From: Anaerolinea sp.
Lineage (GTDB): Bacteria; Chloroflexota; Anaerolineae; Anaerolineales; Villigracilaceae
NCBI GenBank assembly: GCA_020720965.1
Contig: DYNS01000144.1
Span: 1-7,349, forward strand
DNA: 7,349 bases
Direction of reading: 5' to 3'
In this document: piece by piece, positions 6,553 to 7,349 of the stretch
Position numbering within the stretch: position 1 is the stretch's first letter
Layout of the letters: every line of letters starts with the position of its first letter
Notes under the pieces: model-generated
Databases searched by the model: none
Told to the model about the DNA's origin: nothing
What the model saw: only the letters and a program-made list of their open reading frames with translations
Position numbers and translations under genes: made by a program

Positions 6553-7349
6553 ATGCAAATTCTGCGGCAAATTGCTTCCGGGTTGGCATTGGGTGGGATT
6601 TTTCTCGCCCTGCTCTTGGGTGGTTTCGCCCTTTCACATGCGGAAGGCGGCGTTCAGCCTGTCCTTCCCTCCCCCAGCCTGCCGCCCGCTTCTCCCTCCG
6701 GGGCAACGGCTGCCCCGGTTTTTTTGCCCACCCTACCGCCATATACTCAATTTGCCTCACCCACTTTTGCCCCCACCTCCACTCTCAGCGCCAGCCTAAC
6801 CCCGCCCCCCCCGCCGACCTCCTGTATGCCTCCTGCCGGTTGGGTTGCTGTTCTTGTCCAACCTACCGACAGCCTGGAAAGTCTCGCTCAAACCTACGGT
6901 GCCAATCCGCAGGAAGTTCTAAAGCAAAACTGTCTCTTTGTGCCGCAGTTGGTCGTTGGTTCTTTTCTGTATCTTCCGCCCCTGCCCACCATCACCCCCA
7001 TCCCTTGCGGCGCGCCAGCCGGTTGGGTGAACCACCTCATCAGCCCCGGCGAGACTCTCTACAGCATCAGCCTGCTCTACCGCACCGATATTTCTGCTTT
7101 GCAAAACGCCAATTGCCTGGGCAAATCCACTTACATCCTGGCTGGCACCTTTCTCAAAGTCCCGAATGTTCCCACCAGCACCCCGGCGGTGACGATAGCC
7201 CCCCTCCCCACCCTCACCCACACCCCGACCTGGGCGCTCCCTTCTCCCACCCCATCGCCGAGTCTTACGCCCCTTCCCCTGCCCACCGAAACGCCCTCCA
7301 CGCCCTTGCCCAGCCCAACCTTCACCCCCATCCTGGACTGGACTCTCAC
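6553..7349 (+). CDS. Secreted or membrane-anchored protein with two LysM domains and Pro/Thr-rich linkers (C-terminus beyond window)
   Basis: This frame stays open to the window edge (265 full codons), so the C-terminus is missing. It starts with a signal or anchor sequence: R5, a hydrophobic core at about 7-27, and a possible cleavage after SHA (residue 30). A Pro/Ser/Thr-rich linker follows (about 36-90). Two LysM modules come next, at about 97-142 and 158-204. The second is the more canonical (LISPGETLYSISLLY, then NANCL and GTFLKVP); the first is divergent (VQPTDSLESLAQTYG, then KQNCL and GSFLYLP). LysM modules usually bind N-acetylglucosamine polymers such as peptidoglycan. Each module opens with a Cys and AGW (C91, C152) and has a second Cys in the NCL position (C127, C188), suggesting one disulfide per module. 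After residue 204 another Thr-Pro linker runs to the edge. It lies one base after the kinase-like gene with its own ribosome binding site, so the two are almost certainly cotranscribed. What follows the linker, a catalytic domain, more LysM or an anchor, cannot be seen. Confidence 0.9.
   Translation, partial: MQILRQIASGLALGGIFLALLLGGFALSHAEGGVQPVLPSPSLPPASPSGATAAPVFLPTLPPYTQFASPTFAPTSTLSASLTPPPPPTSCMPPAGWVAVLVQPTDSLESLAQTYGANPQEVLKQNCLFVPQLVVGSFLYLPPLPTITPIPCGAPAGWVNHLISPGETLYSISLLYRTDISALQNANCLGKSTYILAGTFLKVPNVPTSTPAVTIAPLPTLTHTPTWALPSPTPSPSLTPLPLPTETPSTPLPSPTFTPILDWTL
7171..7332 (+). other. Thr/Pro/Ser-rich low-complexity linker in the LysM protein
   Basis: Residues about 207-260 are dominated by Pro, Thr, Ser and Leu in irregular TP and SP steps, without an exact repeat unit. 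Such stretches act as extended, often glycosylated spacers in surface proteins. The coding strand here is very C-rich, which opens long spurious frames on the other strand. Confidence 0.7.

Noticed and set aside
6398..6799. Open frames on both strands across the end of the kinase-like gene and the LysM gene start
   Set aside because: They arise from C-rich Pro/Thr codons. The frame starting at 6553 has a ribosome binding site, a signal sequence and LysM modules, which the others lack.

Overview
The window looks like a chromosomal piece of a Chloroflexota bacterium, most likely class Anaerolineae. This is an inference from protein style and not a marker-gene result. The pointers are a secreted LysM protein with long Thr-Pro linkers, a lipoprotein with a jelly-roll domain of the DUF1080 type, a 7TM-GAF histidine-kinase-like protein, moderately high GC, and TATAAT boxes placed almost directly against start codons. 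No mobile element, rRNA, tRNA or CRISPR array is visible. Coding density is close to complete, and the only real intergenic space is a 64-bp divergent promoter region at 4130-4193.

Left of that region, four genes read leftwards on the minus strand: a membrane-anchored TPR protein (2741-4129), a jelly-roll lipoprotein (2063-2716), the tRNA methylthiotransferase MtaB (783-2066) and an ABC-transporter ATPase cut off by the window edge (1-782). The lipoprotein and mtaB overlap by 4 bp (ATGA). The mtaB stop abuts the ATPase start (TAAATG). This looks like one operon with a second promoter in front of the lipoprotein gene.

Right of it, two genes read rightwards: a 785-residue sensor-kinase-like protein (4194-6551) with seven membrane segments, a GAF domain, a coiled coil, an H-box-like segment and an ATPase domain, then, one base later, a secreted or membrane-anchored protein with two LysM modules (6553 to beyond the window). 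The kinase-like protein has intact ATP-binding motifs, but the residue that should be the phosphoacceptor histidine is glutamine (Q559).

Three points deserve attention. The kinase has lost its phosphorylation site while keeping its ATPase domain. Three consensus -10 boxes sit 7-10 nt from start codons that lack Shine-Dalgarno sequences, which suggests leaderless or near-leaderless transcripts. The kinase-like protein is cotranscribed with a cell-wall-binding LysM protein, which suggests an envelope-linked sensing unit. The genes share an envelope theme (anchored TPR protein, lipoprotein, ABC exporter ATPase, membrane sensor, LysM protein), with mtaB as the housekeeping exception. A functional link across the divergent promoter is not demonstrated.
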